Source: Brachypodium distachyon
Lineage: Eukaryota; Streptophyta; Magnoliopsida; Poales; Poaceae
DNA length: 64,000 nt
Assembly (NCBI RefSeq): GCF_000005505.3
Contig: NC_016131.3
Location: 22,775,501-22,839,500 of the forward strand
Reading direction: 5' to 3'
In this document: positions 32,868-43,015 of the stretch, piece by piece
Layout of the letters: each line of letters begins with the position of its first letter
Position numbering within the stretch: the first letter of the stretch is position 1
Program-made: the position numbers and the translations under genes
The notes under the pieces: generated by a model
Told to the model about the DNA's origin: nothing
The model's input: the letters and a program-made list of their open reading frames with translations, nothing else
Databases searched by the model: none

Positions 32868-33629
32868 ATGGCACAATGCATTCACATAAAATATTTTTCA
32901 CAATTGACTTTACTGTTGAGTAAGCCATAATAGCGAAATATGAAGGACAACTTCTTAGCTTGTAGTAGCACCATACAGTTTTACACTATTGTCCTGTAAG
33001 ATTGGGTTTTGGTGTGCTGGCGCTGCATGTTTCTGTCTGATCTCTGGAACACTATTTTGACATTGGATCTAACATGAAAATTGGTTTCTCTAATCAGCAA
33101 TGACATTTGATCCGCTGCAGATTGCCAGGTCTATCAAATACACCATTAACAACGATATTTGTTTACGCGGTCTCATGAATTTATCTCAATGACAGAACAA
33201 ATTGTGAAAGTTATATCGTGTGCCTGTTTCCAAGACGTTAGCCTTCCAAGACTTATCTCAGCTTGCTATATTGACATGGATGATCTGTTTGCATGTGTAT
33301 GTGGTGGTAGAATTCACCGTCCATTCTTTTTGTCGTTTCTCAGAAGATTATTTAATAAAACTGCTCTATCCATTCCGAATTAACTGACGTTGATTTGTTC
33401 CGAAAGACATGCTCAAACATCCCCATTCAAAGCAAAAAGGAAAAAAGAATCGTTCCAGGGAGACCATTCCTAATTTAGGTAACGACGCGCCAAACTTTCT
33501 TGCATTCTTTGACTAAATTGGACAAAGCCATTTCAGTACTAATACGACATCATTTATGACAAATAGCTTTGCTTGTACACACTACTACTTAGTATATAGA
33601 AATAAAATAGGACCAGACATAATATGCTA
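32868..33629. other. Unassigned AT-rich sequence
   Basis: Begins at the end of element B's 3' LTR. No gene, RNA or repeat structure could be supported on either strand. Short ORFs such as the one at 33159-33383 have no recognisable domain. Confidence 0.4.
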
Positions 33630-33714
33630 CTCCCTCCAATCCATAATAAGTGTCAGAGAGTTAGTACACAACTTTGTACTAAAATCCTGACACTTATTAT
33701 GGATCAGAGGAGAG
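33630..33714. mobile_element. Stowaway-like MITE (85 bp)
   Basis: Long inverted ends (CTCCCTCCAATCCATAATAAGTGTC against CTCTCCTCTGATCCATAATAAGTGTC) flanked by TA at 33628-33629 and 33715-33716. Confidence 0.9.
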
Positions 33715-33726
33715 TATTATTCATCC

Positions 33727-34373
33727 TCATTCGGACTCGGCCACGCCCTCGTTGCTCTCTTTGCGGACCCTTGGATGCAGCTCTTTAAGATCATGCAGCT
33801 CTTTAAGATCTTCAATAGGACCGAACTGAACACACAGGAAACATAAGACCAGGTAAGATATTTAAACCATTCGCAAGAAACATAATAGTAGCAACAAGAC
33901 CAGGTAACTCACCATTACTCGTGCAATCGTCGGAACATAGCGAGGCCCAGACAAGTCTTTTATTAATAGATTGGTAGCAATCCCAATAAACATAACTTTA
34001 AGAAGTACAGCTGAAAACCCAGTAAGTAGGTGAACAGTCTGCGCCCAAAAAAGTGTCTTCCAGTGAGCAAGTTCCAGGGAGAAAACAGTAAGCACACAAA
34101 TTCAGAAAAGCACACCTCACTAACAATCTTCATTTTCTCCTTGAAGGTGATTGGATTAGGTTCACCATGCTCAAACGAAATAATTAAAGAAATACTATAA
34201 GTCGCAATTATAACACCGACTAAAACTCTCGGCAGTAAACCTGACCATTCAACAGCCTGTTTTTGCTGTTTATGCCAGCCACATAATTTAGCTAGGTGAG
34301 ACTCCTTTCCGTATTGTTCAATGCAATGCAATATGATATGGAAACTTGAGAATTGTGATCCTTCGGCCGACAT
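33727..34373 (-). CDS. Possible three-exon gene for a small membrane protein of unknown function
   Basis: Exons 34373-34116, 34038-33913 and 33825-33727 join in phase with GT-AG borders (donors GTGTGC and GTGAGT, acceptors CGCAG and TTCAG) to give 160 residues. The start ATG is the first in frame. Exon 1 has a hydrophobic segment (LLPRVLVGVIIATYSISLII) and FKEKMKIVSE. Exon 2 has a second hydrophobic stretch (FSAVLLKVMFIGIATNLLIK). Exon 3 encodes an acidic/basic tail with a duplicated LKELH and ends AESE. I do not recognise the family. The first intron, at 77 bp, is near the plant minimum. It could be a real gene, the 3' part of a larger broken gene, or an unspliced relic. The MITE at 33630-33714 lies 13 bp beyond the stop. 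Confidence 0.45.
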
Positions 34374-34460
34374 TTAGGTATGCAAAATGATGAATATTGT
34401 ATTTAATTTGTCGTGTCTTGTACTCCTGAATTCTAATGTGTTAGCAGTATGTCCTCTTTC

Positions 34461-34729
34461 AGGTCGGCATTTACCTTATGTTGCATCCCTACAAGAAGTC
34501 GGGCATCACCTTATGTTTTTTACTCAAACTCTGTCTTCTCGATCTGATTTTCAGGTTGGCATTTACCTTATGACATCCCTAAGGTAGGCATCACCTTATG
34601 TTTTTTACTCAAACTCTGCCTTTTCGATCTGATTTTCAGGTTGGCATTTACCTTATGTTACATTCCTAAGGGAAGTCAGGCATCACCTTATGTTTTTTAC
34701 TAAACTCTGTATTTTCGATCTGATTTACC
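34461..34729. repeat. Three-copy tandem repeat, 85-92 bp unit
   Basis: Units begin at 34461, 34553 and 34638, each starting AGGTYGGCATTTACCTTATG and containing GGCATCACCTTATGTTTTTTACT and TTCGATCTGATTT. Each unit also contains an internal near-repeat (GGCATTTACCTTATG and GGCATCACCTTATG). It lies about 90 bp upstream of the putative gene at 33727-34373. Confidence 0.85.
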
Positions 34730-34734
34730 TAGTA

Positions 34735-35344
34735 CTATAGAGATGGATCACAAGCACAACTTAGTGGTATTCACAGATGGCACAAAAGCACTTTTTACAA
34801 TATGTATGATCAAGCGCGGCCAGAGTGTTTGGGGGCCTCCACAGAATAAAGGCCTCCAGTGCAATAAAACAACTTTAAATCATATTTTCTATTTGCCTCA
34901 TCCGCCACTAGGCTTATGCATACATGGATGATCGACTCTTCCTCTTCCATAAGTTGTATGGCGTTTGGAACTACAAAAATGAAATGAGAAGACCTAGGCA
35001 GAGCTAGTTGTGTTCGGGCGGGGCAAGCTCCTCTCGAAGATTATGTTGCCGGTTCCAATTATGATCCACCCCAAAGAAATATTACAGGAAAAAAAAGGGA
35101 AACGAAAATCCCATAAAGATGCCAAATGGCCGGTGTGCCAGCAGATCGTAGACTTCAAATATGGCATTGACTGACCAATTGTGCTGAACTTTAATGAGAA
35201 CAATGTTTCTACTTGCTGGACAGGTGTTATTTGGGCTAGCCGAGCAGCCCATTTTGGCTACCAATGGGTTATTTAAAGGTAGATCGGTTTAAGATAATTG
35301 GTTTGGGGGCACTAGAATAGCCATCCAAATTGGGAGTATAATTA
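34735..35344. other. Unassigned intergenic sequence
   Basis: No feature could be supported. The short ORFs here show no recognisable domain. Confidence 0.4.
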
Positions 35345-35468
35345 CTCCCTCCGTCCAACAAAGAATGTCTCAAGTTTGACCAAATTTGAATACACCTATA
35401 CACTAAGTTATGTCTAAATATATTCTAATTTTGACAAACTTGAGACATCTTTTGTTGAACGGAGGAAA
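35345..35468. mobile_element. Stowaway-like MITE (124 bp)
   Basis: Inverted ends CTCCCTCCGTCCAACAAAGAATGTCTCAAGT and, read inwards from the right, TTTCCTCCGTTCAACAAAAGATGTCTCAAGT. Flanked by TA at 35343-35344 and 35469-35470. Confidence 0.9.
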
Positions 35469-35559
35469 TATTATTTTTAGTGAAAAAAAATAATAACCAT
35501 TAGTGAAGCTTGAGGTGCAGACTCTCAAACCCTGAAGTTTACCTTCAGAGGAATGATTG

Positions 35560-36130
35560 ATGGCAAACTAATGCAAGAGCGGGACAAAATTAAACATAGT
35601 GGATTCACTTAACTCTTAAATGATGAAGACGACAGTCTGATTTGGAAAGTGCATAGCTCTGGGGTGTATGATGTTCAAGCTCTTTACGCAATAGTTAACT
35701 TTAGAGGTTGTATATATTCCTTCTATATGGCAACTTAGTATACCCCTTAGGGTCCAAGTTTTTCTGTGGCTTCTGTCACACAACAAATTGCTCACCAGAG
35801 ATAATCTGTCCATCCAACAAAATGTCCTGACAAGAATTGGTTATTTTGTTCAAATGAGTCAATTGTTCAAATGAAGAGTCAATAGCTCATTTCTTTTTTG
35901 ATTGTCTAATAAGTACAGCAGTTTGGAAACAGCTTCAGCAAAATTATGAATCTATAGCGTCTTTGGATCAGTAATAATAAGAATGCAGCCTGCAACATGA
36001 TGTCTACTGCTATGCTATGGACGACTTGGAAATATTATTGAAGCAATGGCGTCGTCTCTGCCCGAAAATATGTGAAAATATTTCCCCCGGTTCCATGAAA
36101 ATAAAGCGCAGTAAAATTGTTACACATCTG
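35560..36130 (+). pseudogene. LINE ORF2 C-terminal remnant (zinc-binding RT-associated domain)
   Basis: Broken frames encode SLIWKVHSSGVYDVQALYAI, then VQVFLWLLSHNKLLTRDNLS and a SIAHFFFDCLISTAVWKQLQ block. This is the zf-RVT module (W-K, F-W-L, L-T-R-x-N-L, H-x-F-F-x-C) found at the C-terminus of plant LINE ORF2 proteins. WTTWKYY near 36020 and the following sequence fit the very end of such proteins. Several stops and frameshifts are present, and the 5' part and any A-tail are lost. Confidence 0.7.
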
Positions 36131-36399
36131 TGCATCCTAACAGTCACAGGGTAGACTAATTGAGCTTTATTTGTAAGAGTTGTTATTGACAATTTGGTTG
36201 GTAAACTGAATTTGTAGTCTGGAATATATTTCATGTGTTTGGTTGATGCGAGATGAAACCCAAATTCATAGATTCGTTGGTTCTCATACAAGAAAACGAT
36301 AAACTTCACTGGTTGAACAAAAACCTAGATCCGCCACGGTCTTGGTTCAGATTCATGGAGACAACACAGCATGTTGGAAATTGATTTCTTCAATATAGG

Positions 36400-37433
36400 T
36401 GACATCGGGCGGATTATGTATACTGGACAGATCCTACAGGCGGCGGTTCTCCTCGGGGATGGCTGCGCGGGCGCCTAGGACGGCAATGGCGACGGCGGCG
36501 CGAGCACGGGCTCCGGCGAGCTCGAGCGGCGGCTCCCGACGGCTACAGAGCACCAAACGAAGCACGAAGTGTGTCAAAACGTGCGCACGGACGCGTGGAA
36601 GAAGAAAATACGAGATGGGTAGGCTCTAACCTCGTGGTTCGTCGGAGAGGAGCGAGAAACGGCGGCGGCCGAAGGTTTGCCGGCGAGAGATCGTGGCGGT
36701 TTGGCGGCGCAATCAGCAGGGGGGAAAAGGGGGAAAAGAACGGCTGCGTCGCGCTTTATAGTGGCGTGCTTGGAAAGTGGAGAGGGGCACGGAGTCAGCG
36801 GCGCGGATGGCGGCGGCGCGCGGTGGCCGGCGCGATCTGCGTCGACATCCCTGCGGGGAAGACGCCCCCGACAGGTGGGGCCCACCTGTCGGTGGCCCGT
36901 GCGGGCGCGCGCGCTGCGGGCCGGTTCCGTTCGGGCGGCTGGGCGTGCTGGGCCGGTGCGGTCCGGTTTAATTCCCTTTTTTTCTTTTCTTTTTCTTTTT
37001 CTGTTTTCCTTTGACATCTTTTGATTTTGACTCCAAATTGATCCAAATAAATTCCAGAAAATTTGTAAAATCGTGTTTTATCATGATTCAACTTTTGGGA
37101 GTAATTTCCCCTCAAAATAGAATATCTAAAAATACATTTGCCCTATAAAGGCCTTTAGGGCTATATAACTATTAAATAAAAATAGTTTTTCAACTCCAAA
37201 TAATTATCCAAAAATTATGGGATAGCTCATTTATGCAATAAACCCCTTTTATAAATAAACCCTATTGTTTTGAAAATCCAAAGCTCAAATGGGTGTAAAC
37301 CCTAGGGTTTAAATTGAAATAACATCTTTTCAAAGCCTTTTGAGATTTAAATTTGAATTCAAATATGCAATTGTGGCATGATGCTCATGAGTGCAATGCA
37401 CATGTAAGAATTTGAAATTTTTGGGATGTTACA
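36400..37433 (-). repeat. Truncated chromovirus LTR (start of the LTR only)
   Basis: On the minus strand the sequence begins TGTAACATCCC at 37433. It follows the same path as the solo LTR: the AT-rich 210-bp start, then AGGGGTTTATTGCATAAATGAGC, the CCTAAAGGCCTTTATAGGGC block and the GC-rich promoter part with CTATAAAG near 36760. It then loses similarity around 36400. The body is GC-rich and holds overlapping ORFs on both strands that I regard as fortuitous. Confidence 0.8.
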
Positions 37434-37694
37434 GATAAAGAGGTCACTGCTTTACTTTGCGCCATGTGATAAGGATAAGACCGTTGGCACATCTCGGCGC
37501 CGACCGAGATCGGAGTACTTGTGCTTATCCTGCAATCACATAAGACAAGATAGAGGTGCCGGCATATACGTGGTATGCCGGCCTGGTATTAGTTTCGCTT
37601 AAGGATGCCGGCGCACATGCTTGTGCCGGCTTTGCCTTCGTCATCTCGGCTAATGTGTGTCGTCTTGACCCTATCCGGGGTCATCCCCCCAACA
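37434..37694 (-). repeat. 5'-end fragment of another LTR
   Basis: Minus strand begins TGTTGGGGGGATGACCCCGG at 37694 and is rich in GCCGGCA motifs. TGTTGGGG is a common LTR start in grass elements. The fragment stops at the edge of the chromovirus LTR piece. The other end was not found in this window. Confidence 0.5.
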
Positions 37695-38160
37695 GATGTA
37701 TATCATACAAACACATTGAACACGACAATATTTACATTGACATTTACATAGGAATATGTCTTTTAATAGGAATCCATCCTAAAACCATTGGAATCTAAAT
37801 AAATATAAGTGCAGGGACCTATAAGTATGTAAAATACTACTATTAAATAGATACAAGGACCAAATCGCAAATAGCCAGAATTTTCTGGACTTTTCTGCAA
37901 AACAGCCGTAGCCAGTGGAGGGGGCGCGGGCGCGCGCACAGGGGTGTCAGGGGCCTGGGCCTAGGCCTCGGCGGCCTTTCGGCCGGCCCAGGTCGGGCTG
38001 AGGGGGCGCGGGCGAAGGGGTACAAGAAGGGGGCGGGGCGGGAAGTTAGGGTTAGGGTTTCCTCGCCCCAAAACCGCCGCCGCCGCCACTGCTCCCCCAA
38101 CTCCCATGCCACCTGAGTTCCGCCGCCGCCGCCTGCTTACCCCGCCACCATGTTGCCGCC
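37695..38160. other. GC-rich unassigned stretch with promoter/5' UTR-like composition
   Basis: 37695-37900 is AT-rich. 37915-38160 is GC-rich and contains AGTTAGGGTTAGGGTTTCC followed by a CCGCC-rich stretch and ATGCCACC at about 38106 on the plus strand, the look of a plant 5' leader. Any coding sequence is cut off by the retroelement junction at about 38160. No protein family is recognisable. Confidence 0.35.
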
Positions 38161-39170
38161 TGTGTTCCGAAGCCATGTCTGTACATGCTAGGCTCGTCAA
38201 GTTAACCAAAAGTATTTATGCATGTGTAAAACTGGCTTACACCCGTTGTATGCGAACGTAGAGTTTATAACACCCGATCATCACGTGGTGCTTCAAAACG
38301 ATGAACTTTTGCAACGGTGCATACTAAGGGAGAACACATTATTATCTTGATATTAATAATGAGGGATCATCTTATGATGCTACCGTCATAAACTAAGCAA
38401 AATAAGATGCATAAAAGGGATAAACATCACATGCATAAATAATGTGACATGATATGGCCTTTTCTTCATGTGCCTTTGATCTCCATCTCCAAAGCACGGG
38501 CATGATCTCCATCATCACCAGCCTGTCGCCTAGGTCCTCGGGCGTCAAGTATAGTTGCCTCCACCAACTATTGCTACTACAACTATTGCTACTACTAGCA
38601 ATAAAGTAAAGCAATTGCATGGCGATTAAAGCGTTGACACGAAGGTCATACAATAATTAATGAGACAACCATACGGCTCCTGCCGGTTGCCAAACTCATC
38701 GACATGCAAGTCGTGAAATATTACAAAACATGATCATCTCATACATCAAATATATCATATCATATCTTGGCATACCACATCACATGACCCTGCAAAAACA
38801 AGTTAGACGCTTCTACTTTGTTGTTGCATGTTTTACGTGGCTTTAGGTGCTGCACTAAAAGAACCGTTCTTACTTACGCAAAAGCCACAACGGTGATATA
38901 CAAATTGCTTATTAACCATATAGGCCTCCCATTGCAAATCAGATTTCAACTATAGTGGGAGAGACAGACACCCGCCAGCCGCATATGCAATACAAGTTGC
39001 ATGTCAATTGCGGAACCGATCTCTTGTGCGATGACAAGTAAGGTTGGTCCGAGCCGCTTCATCCCACTATCCCGCAAAATCTGAAGTGCACAAAAGAGGT
39101 AGCAACATGAACATCAATGCCCACAACCAAGTTGTGTTCTACTCGTACAAAACATCTACGCATAGATCTA

Positions 39171-39182
39171 GCTCTGATACCA
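39171..39182 (-). other. Primer-binding site of the BARE-like element
   Basis: TGGTATCAGAGC on the minus strand, the standard plant copia primer site complementary to the 3' end of initiator methionine tRNA. It sits one base inside the LTR end. Its presence shows that the adjoining LTR is the 5' LTR. Confidence 0.88.
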
Positions 39183-39183
39183 C

Positions 39184-41017
39184 TGATGGGTTCGTTGCAT
39201 GGAAAACAAAAAATTTCCTACGAGAAGTGCGGAAGAAACGCAAGAACATATCTACTAGATGTAAGTAACGAGAGGGATTATGAGCATCATACCCTCGTAG
39301 ACCACAAAGCGTTACGATCACGGGATCGTTGTTGGCGTAGTGGAACTTTCGATAAGATCAATCTCAGTGCAGAAACGACGGCACCTCCTTGGTATCCACA
39401 CGTTCGGCTTCACGTCGTCTCCTCCTTTTTGATCCAGCAAGCAAGGGGAAGAGGTCAATGAGATTCCAGCAGCACGACGGCGTGGTGTAGGCTATGGTGG
39501 AGTTCTCCACGGGCAGGGCTTCACCGTGCGCGTGAGAGGAGGAAGTCAGGGAGAGGAGCAGGGTTTTTCCAAGGGGCAGCCCCTCCCCTGCTTATATAGG
39601 GGAGGACGCTGACGGCAAGGCAGGTAAAGAAGACAATCTCATCTTTCCTTTGTTGCCTCTCAAGAAATAGGAATTTGATCACATAGGGATCAATTCTCTA
39701 ATTCAGTTTTTCCCTTTCCTTTCCTAGAGGTGGCCGGCCAGGGAGTCACGGAAGGATTCCCAATCCTTCTGTTCTACCTCCCCACGTACGTGAGTTTCAC
39801 CACGTGGTGGACAGCTCCGACCCAAGGCTTCCCTTTCCCCTAATGGGCTTAGGCCCATTAGGGGATAATTAATTAGATTTCTCTAATTAATTACTACAGA
39901 GGCCCAATTTAAATTCTCAAGAATAATCCGGAACATTTCAGAACCTTTCGAGAATTTTCGGAACCTTCTAGAATATTCTCGGTCAATACCGAAAAATATC
40001 CCGAACTTTTCCAAAACAGGTTTCCCATATATAATTCTTTATCTCTGGACCATTCTGAAGCTCCTCGTGATGTCCTGGATCCCATCCTGGACTCCGAATC
40101 AATATTCGGTATCACCATCTATTTATCTCATCAAACCCTAGCGACATTAAGCGTTAAGTGTGTGACCCTACGAGTTCGAGAACATGCGGACATGACCGAG
40201 ACACCTCTCTGATCAATAACCAATAGCGGGATCTGGATGTCCATAATGGCTCCCACATATTCCACGAAGATCTCATCGATTGAACCACTATCTCGAGGAT
40301 TCAATTAATCCGGTATCCAATTCCCTTTGTCTCGCGATATATTACTTGCCCGAGATTTGATCGTCGGTATCACCATACCTAGTTCAATCTTGTTACCGGC
40401 AAGTTCTCTTTACTCATACCGCAATATAATATCCCCGTGACTAAACACATTAGTCACATGTTTGCAAGCTCACTAGGATGTTATATTACCGAGAGGGCCC
40501 AGAGATATCTCTCCGTCACATGAAGTGACAAATCTCAGTCTTGATCCATACAACCCAACAAGCACCTTCCGAGATACCTGAAGAACACCTTTATGATCAC
40601 CCAGTTACGAGATGACGGTTGATGTCCACAAAGTATTCTTCCGGTACTAGGGAGTGGCATGATCTCATGGTCTAAGGAAATGATACTTGACACAATAAAA
40701 GCATTAGCGATTTAAACTTAAGTGACACGATCAAAAGCTATGCTTAAGTTTGGGTCTGTCCATCACATCATTCTCCTAATGATATGACCTCGTTAATAAA
40801 TGACAACACATGTCTATGGTTAGGAAACCTTAACCATCTTTTAACCAACGAGCTAATATAGTAGAGGCGTATTAGGGACACGGTATTTGTTTATTTATCC
40901 ACACATGTATTTAGTTTCCTGATAATACAATTATAGCATGGATAATAAACATTTATGAAGAACAAGGAAATATGATAATAACATATTTATTATTGCCTCT
41001 AGGGCATATTTCCAACA
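39184..41017 (-). repeat. 5' LTR of the BARE-like element
   Basis: Begins TGTTGGAAATATGCC and ends near CCCATCA on the minus strand. The short ORFs inside it have no coding character. The right-hand neighbour is an intron of the ABCG gene fragment. Confidence 0.85.
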
Positions 41018-41124
41018 TCAATACAGTTGTTATATTTTACATCATAGTTCACTTCATTCAGTTTTTCAGCGAGCTTTTCAATAAAAGGTTTGATGCATAT
41101 CAATCTCTCACTTTTCTTATGTAG

Positions 41125-41838
41125 GCTGCTGCAACAGGAGAGCAGAAAGCCGAGGTGGTCACAAATCGCATACTAAAGGTGCATGCTAATCAGCCACTTA
41201 TTTATAGCTTTGTAGCAATTTACATTGAATTGGACAGTTACAACAAGAAATCCATCAAGTTTCTTTCTTAAGTCTGCAAAGAGTTTTAGGAGATGAAAAC
41301 GTGATTACATTACTAATTCTTTAATTTCCATTTGCATTGTTAAAGATTTTGGGGTTGGATATGTGTGCCGACACAATGGTAGGTAATAATATGTTGAGAG
41401 GCATATCAGGAGGGCAAAAGAAGAGAGTAACTACAGGTAAATATATCTTGAGAGTAAGAAATTATCCTTACGTCTTACCGAATTAAATTACACTATATTC
41501 CTATACGATCCCACTCATCCAGACATGGTTTTGCAGCTGAGATGCTCGTCACACCAGGACGAGCCCTTTTCATGGACGAAATATCGACTGGACTTGATAG
41601 CTCGACAACCTTCCAGATTGTGAACTCCATCCGGCAAACAATTCACATTGTTGGTGGAACAGCTGTCATTGCGTTGCTACAACCTGCACCAGAGACATAT
41701 GAATTGTTTGACGATATAATTCTCCTCTCAGATGGCCAGGTTGTCTACAATGGCCCTCGAGAAAATGTGCTCGAGTTCTTTGAATCGATGGGATTCAGAT
41801 GTCCTGAGCGAAAAGGCATAGCTGACTTCTTACAAGAA
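41125..41838 (+). pseudogene. Fragment of a PDR-type ABCG transporter gene (three internal exons)
   Basis: Three exons with GT-AG borders (41125-41178, 41346-41436, 41537-41838) join in phase to 149 residues from the first nucleotide-binding domain of a full-size pleiotropic-drug-resistance ABC transporter. Visible motifs are [13 protein letters not shown], the ABC signature [14 protein letters not shown], Walker [21 protein letters not shown], the H-loop region [20 protein letters not shown], and [13 protein letters not shown] at the exon end. The exon ends match the family's usual intron positions. The upstream exons, including Walker A, are absent: the BARE-like LTR begins 108 bp upstream. 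The expected next exon is not found before 42500. PDR transporters export diverse compounds at the plasma membrane, but this piece cannot. Confidence 0.85.
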
Positions 41839-42464
41839 GTGAGTTTCATCAACTTGTTGTACCAAATATTTCAAGTTATTTTGAGCAGACTTTTTGAATG
41901 TTATTGTGGTATTAATATAATCACATTGCTAAACCTCTTGCAGAAGCAATCTGTCGGTGCTGCTAAACCCTAATCCTTAGTTAGATGTACTAAAAATTTA
42001 ATTAGATCGGTTCTTCTCATGTTAATGTACCCAGTACCCTGCGTGTTTAATTATTTTGTTTAGCCACTCTTCGTGGATACCAGTTGGTGGTGATCCATTT
42101 TCTGTAGAATGTGGCTGGAAGAAAAGGAACAGAGTTTCGGTTACGTCAAAAAGCAAGAAAAAAGAAATATTACTCCATTGTTTGTCGTAGAGTTTCTTGC
42201 CTGGCTGATTCAGGTTTTGTTGACATGGTTGTTTAGTTGTTTAGGCTCATCATCCATGAATGTTCCCATGCTGAAACAGAGATTAATTATAAAAAAAAAA
42301 ACAGATGGCATGCGAACTATGGCAGCCACTTCTCAGCCCCGCGCTTGCCACCTCTCCTTCCTTGCCTCATGGCGGCGCAGCCTAGAGAATTGGGATCGAA
42401 CTGCAGGACGGGGCACAGAGAAGAAGTCTAATTCGGCCTAGACGCATGGATCTCAAATAGTCAG
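41839..42464. other. Unassigned sequence after the ABCG fragment
   Basis: No exon of the transporter could be recognised. It includes the first copy (42231-42305) of a segment repeated at 43109-43170. Confidence 0.4.
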
Positions 42465-42603
42465 TTACTTCAAGTCAAAAGCCTGTAGATTTTTAGTTGC
42501 ATTGCACTGAACTTGGTTTTGATTTTCTTTGGCTTACTTCAAGTCAAAAGCCTGTAAATTTTTAGTTGTATTGCACTGAACTTGGTTTTGATTTTCTTTG
42601 GCT
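42465..42603. repeat. Tandem duplication, 69-bp unit, two copies
   Basis: 42465-42533 and 42534-42602 both read TTACTTCAAGTCAAAAGCCTGTA and so on to TTTCTTTGGC, with only two or three differences. This points to a recent local duplication. Confidence 0.9.
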
Positions 42604-43015
42604 TAGCCTGTGAAGACGAAGTCCGTGGACTCAACTCCAAATGATGCTTATGAAGTTCAAGAGTGAGTACTGGTATCAACCCGCATTTTAGGACTGCTTC
42701 TGGAATCTGGATTTGCAGTTTACATCTGTTGCTTACTCTGTGCCGTAAAAGCAAAGCTTTCGTCAAGTGTAATCTTACATTGATCAAATAAATAAACGTA
42801 ATTCATATCAGGATTTATTGTTTGCTTCAGCTGAAATGGTTGGCATTCCTTAACAGGTCAAACGAGAACACTACATCCCAAAGCCTTTAGTTGTTTCCTT
42901 TGGTATTAATTAATAGAAAATGCTGTCCTTTGGTGCTATAACCAATACTCAGCGCAATAGTGCTTCTGCTGGTTTTATTTTCCGATTGGAGTATGCTGAG
43001 AAGCGCAAGGACATA

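Larger units (their letters stand above)
38161..41017 (-). mobile_element. BARE/Angela-like copia element: 5' LTR plus non-coding interior
   Basis: On the minus strand the LTR runs from TGTTGGAAATATGCCCTAGAGG at 41017 to about 39184. The primer site follows, then about 1 kb of interior without gag or pol that stops at about 38161. The LTR start is the familiar one of the BARE-1/Angela/WIS group, and the LTR length (1.83 kb) fits BARE-1. The interior has blocks I recognise from non-autonomous relatives of that group (AAACATGCAACAACAAAGTAG, GCATGTGATGTTTATCCCTT). The 3' part and 3' LTR are missing. Confidence 0.85.

Noticed and set aside
37035..37433. Independent AT-rich repeat
   Set aside because: It is simply the reverse complement of the first part of the chromovirus LTR.
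38106..38200. Start of a protein-coding gene (ATG after a TTAGGGTTAGGG leader)
   Set aside because: The frame runs into the BARE-like interior within about 60 bp and has no recognisable domain. Only a leader-like composition can be stated.
42109..42441. Continuation exons of the ABCG transporter
   Set aside because: The frames after 41838 show none of the family's next motifs, and splice sites in the right phase with conserved sequence were not found.
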